Shown here piece after piece: positions 1 to 12,323 of a DNA stretch of 64,000 bases. How positions within the stretch are numbered: the stretch's first letter is position 1; each line of letters opens with the position of its first letter. A program made the position numbers and the translations under genes. Below the pieces are notes generated by a model. It had not been told where the DNA came from and ran no database searches. It worked only from the letters and a program-made list of their open reading frames with translations. Origin of the DNA: Quercus robur (Eukaryota > Streptophyta > Magnoliopsida > Fagales > Fagaceae); the NCBI RefSeq assembly GCF_932294415.1, contig NC_065536.1:6148974-6212973 (forward strand), given 5' to 3'.

Positions 1-3000
1 ATGATGAAAGTTCTAGAAAATGTAATGTTGAGACTGATCAGTGCATGAATTGGGTTACAGATAACATGAAACAAGGAATGGATGTCGTTTCATTTACGTT
101 CATGTCTCCCCTGAGAAGATGCATGCCTGAAGCACAGTCCTCCAGTGAGGTCATGGGAATAAATAACCACTTCAGTAATGATTCTTTTGGTAATGGTGAT
201 CGCCATCTTCGAAAAAATCTTGATCTATCATGTCCAGGGTTGAATGTAACTGGGAGTGATGTTTTGAGTGTCCTTTTGGAACAAAAGCTGCAGGAGTTGA
301 TATTTAGAGTTGACTCATCCCACTGTAACCTGGTTGGAGAAGAGACTTCTGCTAGTTTGGGATCCAGTTTGCAAGATTCAATTCCCAGCATGGTGAGCTC
401 CACATCAAGGGAACAGAATGAGAGGTTTCAATTTGGTATTCATAGAAGTAAATCAGAGAGCAAACATGACTATGATTTTTCTTCAGTTGATGGTCTGTTG
501 CAAAATGTGGACCAGCAGAGGCAGGTCTGTCTTCTTTGTTTATACCTTTCCAATGAATCTATCATTCTGTTCTGTGTGTTGAATTTTCACCGGTTTTCTA
601 TGACCAAATCGATTATGGAGTCACTACCAGGCATAAATTGCTAGTTCAAGGATTTCAGATGATAGTTTTCCTCTACTAGAAATAAACAATAACATCAACT
701 TTTTTAGTACTTAAAGAACAAAATTTTATTAGTAAAGTTCTCCCTGAAGCCACAAGCAGTTCATTTCAGAGTGAGCAGCTTTAATTAACCATCTACAAAC
801 TTTAATTGTTGATACAGATCCCATTGTTTGCCAAATTTCTGAATTTAATTTTATGGGTTTGTACTTTGCATCAATTAAGAGGAATTTGAAGTGTGATTCG
901 AACAATACAATCTTTGGTGAGCATCCTTGCTCAATCTGACAATGAAAAGCTTTCAAACTAACTGCTACACCTACACCACTCCTAAGGATAAAATAGAAAT
1001 GTTCAATGATTTGATCTTTGTGTCTCCTCTGACTTCTTATTTGTCTTCCTTTTATAGTCTTCACCTTTACCGCCACCATTCAAATTCTACAAAAACTATC
1101 TTGCTTTACTTGTTTTACAATGAGCAGAATGCTACATGTGACTTCCTTATTTGCTTTAAACTTCTCCACATGTTGCACACAGAAGTCATACTGACCTGGT
1201 TTTAATTTTGAGTATGAACACTCATATCTGTCAAGATGTGAGCAAGTTCCGGTTGTAGCCAACTAATGGAACTTAGCTGGTTGTTGTTGGTTCAAGAAGA
1301 AATCAAGGGGTTTTGTGATGTAAATATTTTGAAAAGTATTGGGTTTATGTTGATGTAAGGGCCCAAGAGGCCTGAGCAAAAAAAAAAAAAAAAAAGGGGG
1401 ACCAAGAGGCTAGCTATGTTATAAGCCCATGTTGGCCTAACCCCAGCTTCTAGTCTCTATATATACCCTGATAAGGGTTCACTGTAATTGATGACTTGAC
1501 TATATAGTAAAGGTGTAGCTGCAAGGGTTATCCCTACATGAACCTACAATATATTGGGCCTCTTGGGCCATTTTACATTAATATAAATAACATAAACCCA
1601 ATATCTTCAACAAATATGATGCAATTATTGGAGCAGCAGGAATTGATAATTCTAGTAGTATCCATTAAGGTTCAAAACCTTTCTGATTTATGTATAAAGT
1701 AGCACGTAGTTCTCCTGGTTCTGAAAACTAGCTTCTTTTCTTGGTAAATTTAGTGGTCAGTATGTTCTTCAGCAATGTAAATTAATGTTGTTGATGGCAA
1801 TTGATCAAATATCTTTATGCCAGAACTCATGCCCTATTATATCCATTAATTTATGAAGTTTTGGCCATTATGTAAATGGTTGACTTTGATGTTAGGTTTA
1901 TTAATTGGGTTCTGACTTAATGTCTGTCTTATGTGCAACTACAGCCACTAGCACTTATTCAGTACCAGTCCATTCTCCAGAATGAAAGGTTTTCAATTGA
2001 AGTTTATGTCAACTAAAGACACCCGTAAATTGCCTCCATATGTATGAAGGAGTTATTCATGATCATAACTAACATAAGTTGGAAATTTCAGATAGTATAT
2101 TTTTCTTGGATTCCATTTGTTTTTTTTTTTGTTTTGTTTTGTTTTCTGGGCATGCCTTACATCTCTGAGTTATACAGATTATGTATTTCACATGTTGAAC
2201 ATATGTTTGACATATTACTTTCACACGACTCAAGTTCTCTTCAATAGTTTCAGGGATCTGAAGGGATGGAAACTCATAGCAGATGCAGCAACGACAGGGC
2301 AACTGGAGGAGAACTTGATTGTCTATATCCCAGGCCTGCTTCAAGTTTTGAACACTCTTTTGGGAGTAAAAGTTTCTCAGATAGTAGCCAGAGTGCCAAT
2401 GGTAAATTTAGCCTTGTTCTTCTTTCACTACACATGATGAGAATAAATAATGTCAAAAAATAGCTTGGAACCTAGCTGTCATCAGAAATGATATGTCCAT
2501 TGAAAAAAAAAAACCATTCTTTCAGTGATGCAAGGCAATGCTCTATAAATAAAGAATTCAAGCATTGTTGCTCCAGAGGTATATATAAAAGTTAGTGATT
2601 TTTGCATGATTCAGGAATGTTTGCACATCAGCGGTTTTCTGCTCATGATGTGTGGGTAATTGGTAGTGTACAAATGCATGTGAGAGCTTTGATTTGGTGC
2701 CTATTACCATATGCATGTTCTTATCGGATTAATAACCAATACATATACCCTTCTTTTCAGGGAGCACAAAGTATTCATTGGAGCAAGCAGAAGATTCGTC
2801 TAACTGGCACTCTACAAATGAATCTCTACTAGTGGGAGGTGAGACAGAATTATCGGACACAGCCTCTTCCATCTCTACATGGGATGTGGGCATAAGGCAT
2901 ATAAGTAGAACATTCAGTTCGAAAAGTTTCAAGGGATCAAGCAACTGGGAACTAGAATATGTGAGGGATATTCTTGACAATGCAGAGTTGTCATCAGAAG

Positions 3001-3434
3001 ATTTTGAATTGGGTCAGGCTGGTAAGGTTATAGCCTCAAATCTCTTTGATCAATTGGAGTATCAGGGAAATGGATCAGAAATAAATGAAGAAGAGAACGT
3101 CAAGCTTGGGCGAAAGGTTCTGTTTGATTGTGTAACCGAATGCCTTAATTTGAGGTACAGTCACATTCTTGTTGGAAGCTGCAAAGCATGGGCTAAATGG
3201 ATGACATTGTGTGGTAGGAAGGTGTTGCTAGCAGAGGAGTTTTATAAGGAGATTTTAGGTTGGAAAAACATGGAGGATTTCATGGTGGATGAGCTCGTCG
3301 ACAAGGACATGAGCACTCAGTATGGGAGATGGATTGACTTTGACATAGAGGCATTTGAAGAAGGCGTGGAGATTGAGAATGGAATATTGACTTCATTGGT
3401 TGATGAATTGGTTTCTGATATGTTGCATTTCTAG
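1..3434 (+). CDS. DUF4378-domain protein, 3' part (gene continues left of window)
   Basis: Three exons are visible: <1-524, 2254-2401 and 2761-3434, with GT-AG borders and phases that agree (0, then 1). The frame is open back to base 3, so the gene starts outside the window. The first exon has a motif like FTFMSPLRR, which recurs in this family. The last exon encodes the conserved C-terminal DUF4378 block, rich in acidic and aromatic residues (DELVDKDM, then WIDFDIEAFEEGVEIE) and ending at TAG 3432-3434. Plant DUF4378 proteins include LONGIFOLIA/TRM-type proteins linked to microtubule arrays, but I cannot assign this one to a subgroup without its N-terminus. The intron at 525-2253 carries a solo LTR. 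Confidence 0.85.
1328..1612. mobile_element. Solo LTR in the intron of the DUF4378 gene
   Basis: A 285-bp block lies between direct 5-bp repeats AATAT (1323-1327 and 1613-1617). Its ends are inverted: TATTGGGTTTATGTT near 1337 mirrors AACATAAACCCAATA ending near 1603. A TATA-like stretch (TATATATACCC) lies inside. Short inverted ends, a CA right end, a 5-bp target duplication and a core promoter fit a solo LTR, probably Copia-like. The fossil has lost its internal region. A MITE is the alternative. Confidence 0.55.
1372..1397 (+). repeat. Tail-only micro-insertion inside the solo LTR
   Basis: A 26-base stretch, CTGAGC followed by an A-run and GG, sits between 13-base direct repeats GGGCCCAAGAGGC (1359-1371) and GGGACCAAGAGGC (1398-1410), with one mismatch. 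It looks like a tiny target-primed insertion within the older LTR. Confidence 0.5.
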
Positions 3435-5049
3435 AGCATTGATGGCCTTCTTTTAATTTAGTTTCAATATGTCCAGTTGGAATGGTCCCCTAGTGGATCT
3501 TGTACTTTCTTTTTCCCTGTCCCTTCTGGTATATATATTATTCAAAAAATATGCAAAGCATAAAAGATCATTCATTCAAGTCAATGTTTCTCATATTTCA
3601 ATGTGTAGCGGCGCCCAGTACCAAATTAAAAAGAATGCTTTGGTTCATCGTTTTTCAATGGCCTCTGGTTTTTACCTCCTAAATCGAGCTAAACTTTTAT
3701 TCCTGTAGTTCTTACATACAGTGAAAGATGGAGTGGTTATGGCTTGTAAAATTGAGCAACCTTTGTGGTTCTGCAATTGGTACTCGTGGCCAGTGTGGTA
3801 AAATAGTTGATATTCTTGGCAACACGGTGCACTGGTTGTGGCATATATAGGAAAAAAAATGGTCAACAGTAGTTCTGACGATGTTATTGTATAGGCTTGG
3901 CTCACAGCTGTGAGTTGGGTGATAAATGATAATGGTGAGCTAAAGCAATCATTATCTTATGTGTTCTATATATGCATCCTTCCTCCCATCGCATGTGGGT
4001 CTAGCATGGCTTGAAAATGTATATATAAGATGCATGAGATATCCTCTCGAGTTAAAAAGTCGGTGACAGCTTCAGTTTGAGCTTGGGGTAATGGTGCTGG
4101 CAGCTTGACGAAAATGGCAAGATTACAAAAAGCGTCTTTATTTGCCATTACATGTTAAGGGGGTAATGGTTCTGGGAGCTTGGTGAAAAATGGCAAATTT
4201 ACAAGAAGCCATTAAAGGTAAAGGGAGTGATGGTTCTGGAAGCTTGGTGAAAATGGCAAAATTACGACAAGCTTCTTCATTTGCCATTACATGTAAAAAT
4301 GGGATGTGGATTTGCTCTCAACTTCTTGAGCTTTAGCTGAAGTATACATGTCTATAGGGCCACTAGCTGTCCTTTTGCTAATAGTGACTTATTAGACTTG
4401 ATTATGAGCTTCACCAGCGTCTACCAATGTTATAGAGAACAGGACTTTATGCTTATCTTATCTACCCTGGTGTTTGTGTGGTTGCCAAAGCACTGTCTTC
4501 CAATGTTTCATGCAATAATTGTTTAGAAAGTATACAACTTTTTTCAGGTCCTTGTTATAGAGAGAACAGTATTTGTCATTGCTTTCTTTACCTACTTCAG
4601 GAAAAAAGAAAGAAAGAAAAAGGTTCATTTATTTCTTTGGACGCTTAATGGACCAATATCGCTACTTCGGCCGGCTTAATATTAGGTGGGGCTCGATAAG
4701 AATAGAATGTCCAATTTTCAAACCAAAATCATGGTCATGTTTATTTTAATCAATAAGTCTAAAAGTAAGAATTCAAAAACAATTAAGAATCTCTCTCACA
4801 ATTATTGTTGAGTTGGGATATTTGGCCGGTGTTAACAAAAGTTATTTTAATAATAGACTATATAAAAATGGTGTTACTTCAATTAAAATTTGTCGTATTT
4901 GACCAAAAATTTGTGATATGGTGTATCTTTGTGTTAGAATATCATTCTCTCTTCTTTGTATGTGTGTGTTTGCATGTTTTTTTTTTTAATAAGAGCTTGT
5001 AGCCCAATTAGCACTTTTTAGTTTTTCTTATAAAGATTTCAAAATTTAT
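3435..5049. other. Intergenic, AT-rich
   Basis: This is the 3' flank of the DUF4378 gene. It includes a likely 3' UTR just after 3434 and the minisatellite at 4086-4310. I see no other gene or RNA. Confidence 0.5.
4086..4310. repeat. Degenerate three-copy minisatellite
   Basis: Three diverged direct copies share the pattern GTAATGGTTCTGG, AGCTTGGTGAAAATGGCAA, then ACAAGAAGC; the first and third end in TTTGCCATTACATGT. The units are about 65-80 bases long, starting near 4086, 4161 and 4227. Confidence 0.7.
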
Positions 5050-6685
5050 GGCAAGTTTGGTAAACTGTAATAAGCACTGTAATGTAATAGTTATTCCTAT
5101 GGTTTAGCTATTTAATAGTTTGGTTATGTTTTTATTAGAGGGAATAGTTATTCCTTATGAATAGCTATTCTTTAAAACTAGTCGCTAACCCGTGCGATGC
5201 ACGGGATAGTTAAACAAAATTTATACACATTCACTTTTATTGGTACAATCATTTGAAAATAATTTTAATTAATACCCAAATGTAAGAGACACATTGACTT
5301 ACTATTTAAAGTAGTCTTTTGAAGAATTTACACATATTGTGCAACTGAACCTTAATTTCTCATCAACAATAAAAACATGGAAATTCAAAACATGGAAAGA
5401 AAATAAAAATTACAACAATTAATTCCATTATCTTTCATGCTATACTTTGTAATTGTACGGAATTAAGTCAACTCAATTTAAGTTGTTGTAATAAAATTGG
5501 CTTCTACTATTCTCTATTCTATAGAAATATGAACATATTGGATTTCTCAAACAATTACCGGTATTGCAATAAAATGATTTATTATTGAAAATAAGAAACA
5601 AAGAAAATCTATCTATAACTTAAGAAACACAATATACTAAAATTAAAGAGATAAAATTTTCGGATGACAAAATATTATAGATAATTTTAGAAACAGATTA
5701 TACACTTAAAAGGGTTAGTAATTTATAGCACTTACCCCTCACTATTAGTATACAGACACCAAGTGCGGTCGTCGTAACCCTTTGAAAGAACCTTCCCCTA
5801 TTGGACCCTATCAAAAAAAAAAAAAAAAACACCTAATTAACAAAATTGATCCAAAAGGGTCTAAAAAGCACACAAAATCAATTCAAAAACAAAAATATGA
5901 GACTTTCCGCTGCCAATGAAATCGTCTTTTGTATTGTTGTTCCAAATTGCAACACTTATCTCTCTAAGGCCTTCAATTAACGAAAACACAAACTTCTCTT
6001 GGAATACCGAAGTATTATGACCATCTATACACACAAAAAAAAAAAAAAAAACAAAATCAGCATAACTCACTATAACTCTATAGAAGCCTCAAAAATATAA
6101 AGAGAAATTAAAGGAGTTGAATTTGATATTTATGTTTGGAGAGAGAGAGTTTGCAGAAACTGTGGCTTTATATTTCTTAACTTGAGAGAGGGATAAGGTT
6201 GCTAGGGTTTTGAGGTGTTATAATATTTTTATTTTTATTTTTTATTTTTTAAATATTGTGTTGACGTGGAAAAATGTGGTGCCAGCAGAGACTTCGGTTT
6301 TATATATATATAGAATATATAGATGAGGAATAACTATTCCTCTTTAAAAAGGTTGTAATAGTTATTCATTAGTAGATGTAATAATTTTTAACATTAATAT
6401 ATTTTCAAATAAATAAAATTTCCATATCCACCTAACAATTATGAAAATAAAAAATCATAAAAAAATAACTCATCTTTCTAAAATTTAAAATATATTATTT
6501 TCTAAGAAATATAATTGTATGAATGAGATTTTTCCTAAAATAGATCATAAGTTTTATTCTAATATTACAACTCACAACCAAACTAATGAATATGTTTAGT
6601 TATTCCATTATAACACATTTTATTCCTAGTAATAAAGATTACTATTCATGTTGTAATCCACATTCAGTGTACCAAACATACCCTT
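5050..6685. mobile_element. Foldback MITE (hAT-like), split by a Helitron
   Basis: The outer ends are inverted copies: GGCAAGTTTGGTAAACTG at 5050 against AGGGTATGTTTGGTACACTG read from 6685 on the minus strand. Inside are palindromic GAATAGTTATTCC motifs on both sides of the Helitron. Without the Helitron the element is about 490 bp. The flanks AAATTTAT and AAATTCTA match only partly, so the superfamily is tentative. Confidence 0.6.
5178..6323 (-). mobile_element. Non-autonomous Helitron, both ends present
   Basis: Read on the minus strand, the element starts with TC (TCTATATATTC at 6323) and ends with CTAG at 5181-5178. A perfect 7-bp hairpin (CCCGTGC, 3-base loop, GCACGGG; 5189-5205) lies a few bases inside the 3' end. 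The flanking bases are A before TC and T after CTAG, exactly the A^T target that Helitrons use. At 1146 bp it has no room for a Rep-helicase and no coding signal. It was inserted into the middle of a foldback MITE, so it is the younger of the two. Confidence 0.88.
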
Positions 6686-9221
6686 AAATTCTACCATCCC
6701 CAACTATCAATGCATTAAAAAAAAAAAAAAAAACTTACCATATTAGTAATTGTAGAAAAAGATTATGAACATTTTTGTGTTCTTACCATTATTATACTTT
6801 AGAAGGAGACCACTAGCATTACCTACTACTACTAGGAATAAGAATGTAAACCTAATCACTAATTACCAAGGAATAGAAATTACATAACCTAAGAAGGTCT
6901 ATCATTTTTTTTTAATGAAGTATATAAGATAACATTCTATCGAGAACACATTGGAAGCATTTAGTTTATTCTTATTGGTCATGATCATGAGCTTATAAGC
7001 CTATTAACCAATAGCTTCAAAAGTACATTAACAAACACCTAGCCTAAAGATTTCTTCTAGTACCAAATCATTGACTAGGCAATATAAAAAAAAGCACATG
7101 GTTTTTTGTTGCTTTTATAGGACAAGTTTAAGTGTTTAACATTCGTTTGGTATGCTTGTTGATGGGAAAGCAAACTGTGTGTGTTCCATGTGTTAATGAT
7201 GAACAATGTCAACCCACCTCACATGGCATAGTATGAAAGACAAATTTAGGAACATATCACGTGGTTTCCTCCTTAAGTTTTTCACTTTCTTTTCTCCACC
7301 ACCAAATTTTATATCAATTTATTTCTCTCTAGTGGTTCCACTGATTGCATCACATCTAACTTTTTATTTTATTTTTTAAGATTCTTGAATCTTGATTAGG
7401 AGGGAGCAATTGGAAAATAAGAAGGAAAAAAAGAAAAAGAAAAAGAAATGCCACTATTTTTTTAAAAAAATTTTATTTATGAACTACAAAATGAAAATCT
7501 ATCTCCCCCCCCCCCCCCCCCGAAAAAAAAAAACCCTACAAAATGAAAAGACAAATAGTTGTGGATAAAGAACCACACAGATATGTATTCGATAGTTGAG
7601 TTAAGTTACTGAGAAAATATTGCATTATAAACTTGTTTGTTATACGAGCCGAACAAAAAAAAAATTTATTTGTCATGAGAAAAAGGGTCTTTCTTAAAAG
7701 TATTCATAGTCCTAAACTAATGATTAATGAACATGCATCCTTTCTATTTTCAAATGATTTAATGTGAAAGATAAAAAAGTATGTTTTACCGTTAAGATCT
7801 TATTTCTTGTCTTAATGATATACATAACTTGAATATTTTTTCTATTAAACTTCTAAGTACTTTGTGTATAAAGAGGTGTCAATTAAACTATAAAATTCTT
7901 AATAGTTACAAGTTTCTTAGAATTTCTTAATGAGATCTTAATTTTAAAGACTAAAACTTTCTTTTCTTTTTAAGTATTTATAATTGAAAAAAGTTAATAG
8001 AATCACATATACCTACATTGGTTTAAAATATGTTTAGAATTTTTTTATAAGAAAAATAAAAAGTAACTAACTTTTCTTTTGCCAATTTTTTTATTATTAT
8101 ATATTTTACATAAAAACCGACCAATTATAATTAGCATAACCAAAAGGGATCAACTTAACCTCATTTCTCTTTATGATTCAAGGGGGTCTGAGTGTATCGG
8201 CCCAAAGATACATATTATTCTAGCTTACCTGCTGATTTCTTTGTGTTGAGGACCTCACACTATAAACTGCAACGTGTTGGTCCCAAATTCAACACTATTT
8301 TCACTTTTATACGATTAGGGTGTGGACAAAAAATGCACATGGTGAAAGGCCTATGTATCAGTAAGCTTAGCCAAATGTCAGACTTCAATAGGCTGAATCA
8401 CTCTCTTCCCTACAAAGCAAAGTATGGCTAACACCAATATTCTTCTTTCTTGGGTATAGGGAAAACTGAAAAGAGACTCTGCATTCTATAATGTCTACAG
8501 ATTAGTATGCTATCTTTATTCTGATTAATCAATTGTTTAATCTCTACCAAAAAAAAAAAAAATTCAATTGTTTAATTAATTAGATTATTACAATGATTAA
8601 TTTATTAATTATTTTATTATCCAAGAAATTAATTAATTAGAGAGGAGGGTATAGATGCAGAACCTCGCAGCCTCGTAGCAGCTGCCCCAAAGTTAGGATC
8701 CTATGAAAGAGAGCTACAACCACTTGCTTCCAAGGTGTACCTATTACCTAGGGCCTTGGTTGAATTTACATAGAAATTGTTTTTCCCCTACTTAAATTTC
8801 GGACTTTAACACCTTTTTTGAAACAGCACACCTTTTATGAAACATCAAATTTACGATGGAGACAATTTTTGTAAAATATTTTTTAATTGTTAAAGTGAAA
8901 AATTATTGGTTCCAATTTTCATACCAACTTTATTTTATACTACTTTTATCATATATAAATCATAACAAATCACTTGTGTTGTTATTATAAAACTATTATG
9001 TTCTTGATAAAGTTATAATTTTTGACAAATGGATGTCATTCCACCAATGAAACCATTTCATTTTGCGAGCAAATCTAGTACTAGCATGCGAGAATTTTGT
9101 GCATTCGATATTACCGTTAATCATTCATTGAATCATAACATTTTACATAAACAGTTAGAAAATTTATGCATATGTTATTGCCCATTTGCCCTTATTTATT
9201 GAATCCACTAATTATTATTTA
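6686..9221. other. Intergenic, AT-rich
   Basis: There is no gene here. It holds several A/T homopolymers, a run of 17 C at about 7505-7521 (unusual in such AT-rich DNA), and the micro-insertion at 8542-8562. An open stretch of 79 codons from 8192 has no recognisable features. Confidence 0.5.
8542..8562 (+). repeat. Tail-only micro-insertion
   Basis: CTCTACC followed by an A-run (21 bases) lies between perfect 13-base direct repeats TCAATTGTTTAAT at 8529-8541 and 8563-8575. Confidence 0.6.
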
Positions 9222-9569
9222 CTCCATTCTAATTTATTTGTCTTATTTGAAAAGTTAAACTTTTTAAAAGAACATTATTTATTGTTTTGTCTGCTTTATT
9301 AAAATGTATAAGTTTACAAAACTACTCTTAAATAAATTTCTCAACCTTTTTTTTAAAAGAATTATTCTTAATGAGACAACTAAAAAAGTGACCCAGTTAG
9401 ATTAAATTTTTTTAAATATTTGTTAGTTTTCTTTTCAAATAATTTTGAAAATAAAGTAAGGATATAACAGAAACATTAGTAAATTAATAATTTTTATTTT
9501 TAGAAACAGGACAATATTTTGGGACATCCTAAAATGGAATAAAGGACAAACAAAATGGGATAGAGAGAG
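9222..9569. mobile_element. Stowaway-type MITE (Tc1/Mariner), diverged
   Basis: The ends CTCCATTCTAATTT and GGGATAGAGAGAG are degenerate forms of the CTCCCTCCGTCC terminal repeat, flanked by TA on both sides. The interior matches, in opposite orientation, the better preserved copy at 53662-53922 (for example the reverse complement of the block around GGGACATCCTAAAATGG). Confidence 0.8.
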
Positions 9570-9571
9570 TA

Positions 9572-11155
9572 CTTAAAAAAAAAAAAAAAAAAGGGTTTGA
9601 GAGACATTTAAAAAAGAAATTGCTTCAAGCAAGATTCAAGTAGTCCTATGATAATAAATTGTTCTGGACACTTTGCATGCTCCTTTCAAAACCTAGCAAA
9701 TCAAACTGCTCAATAGATTTTGAATTATATTCACCATAGCCCCAAAACATTAAATGTTTCATTTGAAATTATTCAAACTAGATCACTCAGAAATTTAATT
9801 CGAGCAGAAATAAAACTCTCCAAAATTAAAAGATTGTAGCAGAGAAATCAATAATGGAAGATCTTTATAGAGGTATTTATTTTTCGGGTTGGCATAATAC
9901 ACACACAATCTATTATTAGTGCAATTAAATGCTGTAGTACTAGTTCCACACTTCAAATTTCAAAAGGCACAATGTATGTATATGGCAAGGCTCACATGTG
10001 TAATGGTCTCGCTACACAAATCTCGAGGCAAATCACCCGGCTATGGCATTAATGAAGTTTGTACATTTCATGTGGGAGACATGAGAGCATGAAAATGAAA
10101 GTGAAATTTGAGAAATGAGAATGGTGTGCAGAGAAAGAATGGTGGGGTTACATCACAGAGGATCACAAAATAAATAAATAAATAAATTTGGGGAAATGAA
10201 CATGCCACCCTCTACTGTGATTTTTTATACCCAAATATCCAATTGGGTCCTTTTACGTTTTCCCAGTTCGATCCCTACTCTTCTCTCAATGACACCACTT
10301 TTAATTCTTTTTAGGTCACATTCTAATGCTAATACAAAGCCTACAACTTGAAAGTTGAAACAATCCAATTTCCCATATTATACACCCACCCCCCCTCTAG
10401 TTATTACCCATAGGAAAGAATTTTTATCTGTGTGGTTTGTGGTTTGACTACAAAGCCATTCATTCACTCACAGATCACAGTACAGTACTGTATACGTCAG
10501 TGTGAGTATGTGTGTGTGTGATTCTTGTAAAAAAATGACAAAGTTGTTTCTTTCCTTAATTGTATAAAGCTTTGAAGTTCTTGACTTTGATGAAATTAAA
10601 TTGTTTTATCAATAGTTACAAGTTGTTCACTATAATGATATATAGTATATACTACAAGTTGCTCAATCTTAATTATGAAAACATAATCATCAATATCAAA
10701 AAAAAAAAAAAAATCATAACCATCCTAATAACCCCATCAACAAGAATTAGTTTTCCTTCAGAGATATATACACTAGAAGTTGACTCTATGTATGGGTATG
10801 ACAAAAATGACTCGTCCCTCTAAACTTGCCTCGTGTAGGGTTTTTCATCACAAAGTAAATATGAGATATGGACAAATTTTGCTCTTTCCTACTTTCCTCT
10901 TTTTGATTTGTCCTATTTTAAGTGTATATACACTTTTTACCTAATTTATATTCTATTATTATTCCCAAAACACTCACCTCTCCCTCTCTCATTATTGACA
11001 CAATTGTTCTCCTCATTTCTCTTTCATTATTAATGTAGGAATCACCTCATTAAAAATGATAAATACTTCTAACCAATTCCATCTCACCTTAGTTCAACTT
11101 TACTCTTTTTTTTTTTTCTTTTAATCTTTTTCATATTTTTCCCTATCCAAAGTGA
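9572..11155. other. Intergenic, AT-rich
   Basis: I see no gene. The sequence includes an (AAAT)n stretch near 10166 and A-rich homopolymers. Open stretches here are short and lack any recognisable domain. Confidence 0.45.
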
Positions 11156-11422
11156 GGAGAAAGTATACCATATTTTGGTAATACTAATTCAATATTTGTT
11201 TTGATATTTCTTACCCAATAAATGAGTGACACTTGTTTCAAAAAATTACATCAGACTACTTCAATAAATTAATCACAATCTTCTATACTATCGGGAAGAT
11301 AAAATTAATCATTTATTAGAGTAGTCTGACGTGGTTTTTTGAAACAGATGTCACTCATTTGTTTGGTAGGAAATACCAAAATAGATGCTGAGTTAATATT
11401 ACCGAAGCATGGTATACTTTCT
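11156..11422. mobile_element. Long-hairpin MITE (Mutator-like)
   Basis: Two arms of about 110 bp are inverted copies of each other: GGAGAAAGTATACCAT at the left against the minus-strand reading from 11422, continuing through AAATGAGTGACA and TTTCAAAAAA and on to CAGACTACT. The flanks CCAAAGTGA and CCAAAGAAA resemble an imperfect 9-bp target duplication, as used by Mutator elements. A transcript would fold into one long hairpin, so it may be a small-RNA source. Confidence 0.75.
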
Positions 11423-11746
11423 CCAAAGAAAGAATAAAACAATATACCCATTATCTTGTTCTGTCCCATTAACATTCTTAACTATAAACAAGAATTAGTT
11501 TTCCCTAATTAATTTTCTAATAAATCATCCATTGGAGTAATATATACAACAAATTTTACTACTATTGGGCGACAAATTCACATAAAATTATCTTTAATAT
11601 CAATTTTATCGTATACCAACCATAAACAACTACTCATTTGTAAGGGTACAACCACAAATCTTTTACTTCTTTTAATCCCATTTCACATGTAGTAAGGCCA
11701 AAAGTATATTTTCATATATCTTTGTAGGTCGGATAATCTTTAGTCA

Positions 11747-12005
11747 TCTCAAATGGTAATAGGTTAAGCTTCCCTGTGTACTTTAGTGAATTGAAACTTG
11801 CTTGGCCATATAGTGAAATCCCATTTTTGCCATAAAACTGGTTCGGTAGTAATTAGCAAAAGTGCAAAACTCAACTTTTTTACTTCTTTTTTTTTTTTTT
11901 TTTTTCTCCTCAAATGGTAAAAGGCTTTAGCTCCTGTGTGTACTTTAGGTGGCCTGGAACTTTTTTGATTAGTCACTATAGTGAAATCATTCTCCTTCTT
12001 CTTTT
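11747..12005. repeat. Two-copy tandem duplication upstream of the DUF1645 gene
   Basis: The block from 11747 (CTCAAATGGTAATAGG to AGTGAAATC) is repeated about 160 bases later from about 11908 (CTCAAATGGTAAAAGG to AGTGAAATC). The copies are clearly diverged, so the duplication is not recent. Confidence 0.6.
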
Positions 12006-12245
12006 TATTTATTTATTTATTTTTTCATTATGGCAATAAAACCAAATTACTTTTTGTTTTATAGGGTTGATAGTAATAAAACACTAATCCAGAAAAAGAA
12101 AAACATAGAAAAGGATACTTCAGTATTTTCACTTGAAAAATGTGGTACGGACATGACAAGACAAATTGCACCGATTGAAAAAGAAATGAAAACCCAAAAC
12201 TTAACAGCAAACAATAGCATTTGCATTTGCATTTGCGCTCACACA

Positions 12246-12285
12246 CTCTTCTCTCTCTCTCTCTCTCTCACTCTCTCACACACAG
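12246..12285 (+). promoter_or_regulatory. CT-rich tract in the probable 5' leader of the DUF1645 gene
   Basis: A (CT)n run followed by CTT repeats lies 40-80 bases before the ATG at 12324. Pyrimidine-rich tracts are common in plant 5' leaders. The role here is inferred from position. Confidence 0.4.
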
Positions 12286-12323
12286 CTTTTTCTTCTTCTT
12301 CTCCTTCTCCACAGAACACAACA

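Noticed and set aside
8192-8431. 79-codon open frame
   Set aside because: No family signature, promoter or splice partner; the length is within chance for this sequence.
12030-12323. In-frame upstream extension of the DUF1645 frame (98 codons)
   Set aside because: The residues are low-complexity and include the translated CT-repeat leader; the family start fits ATG 12324.
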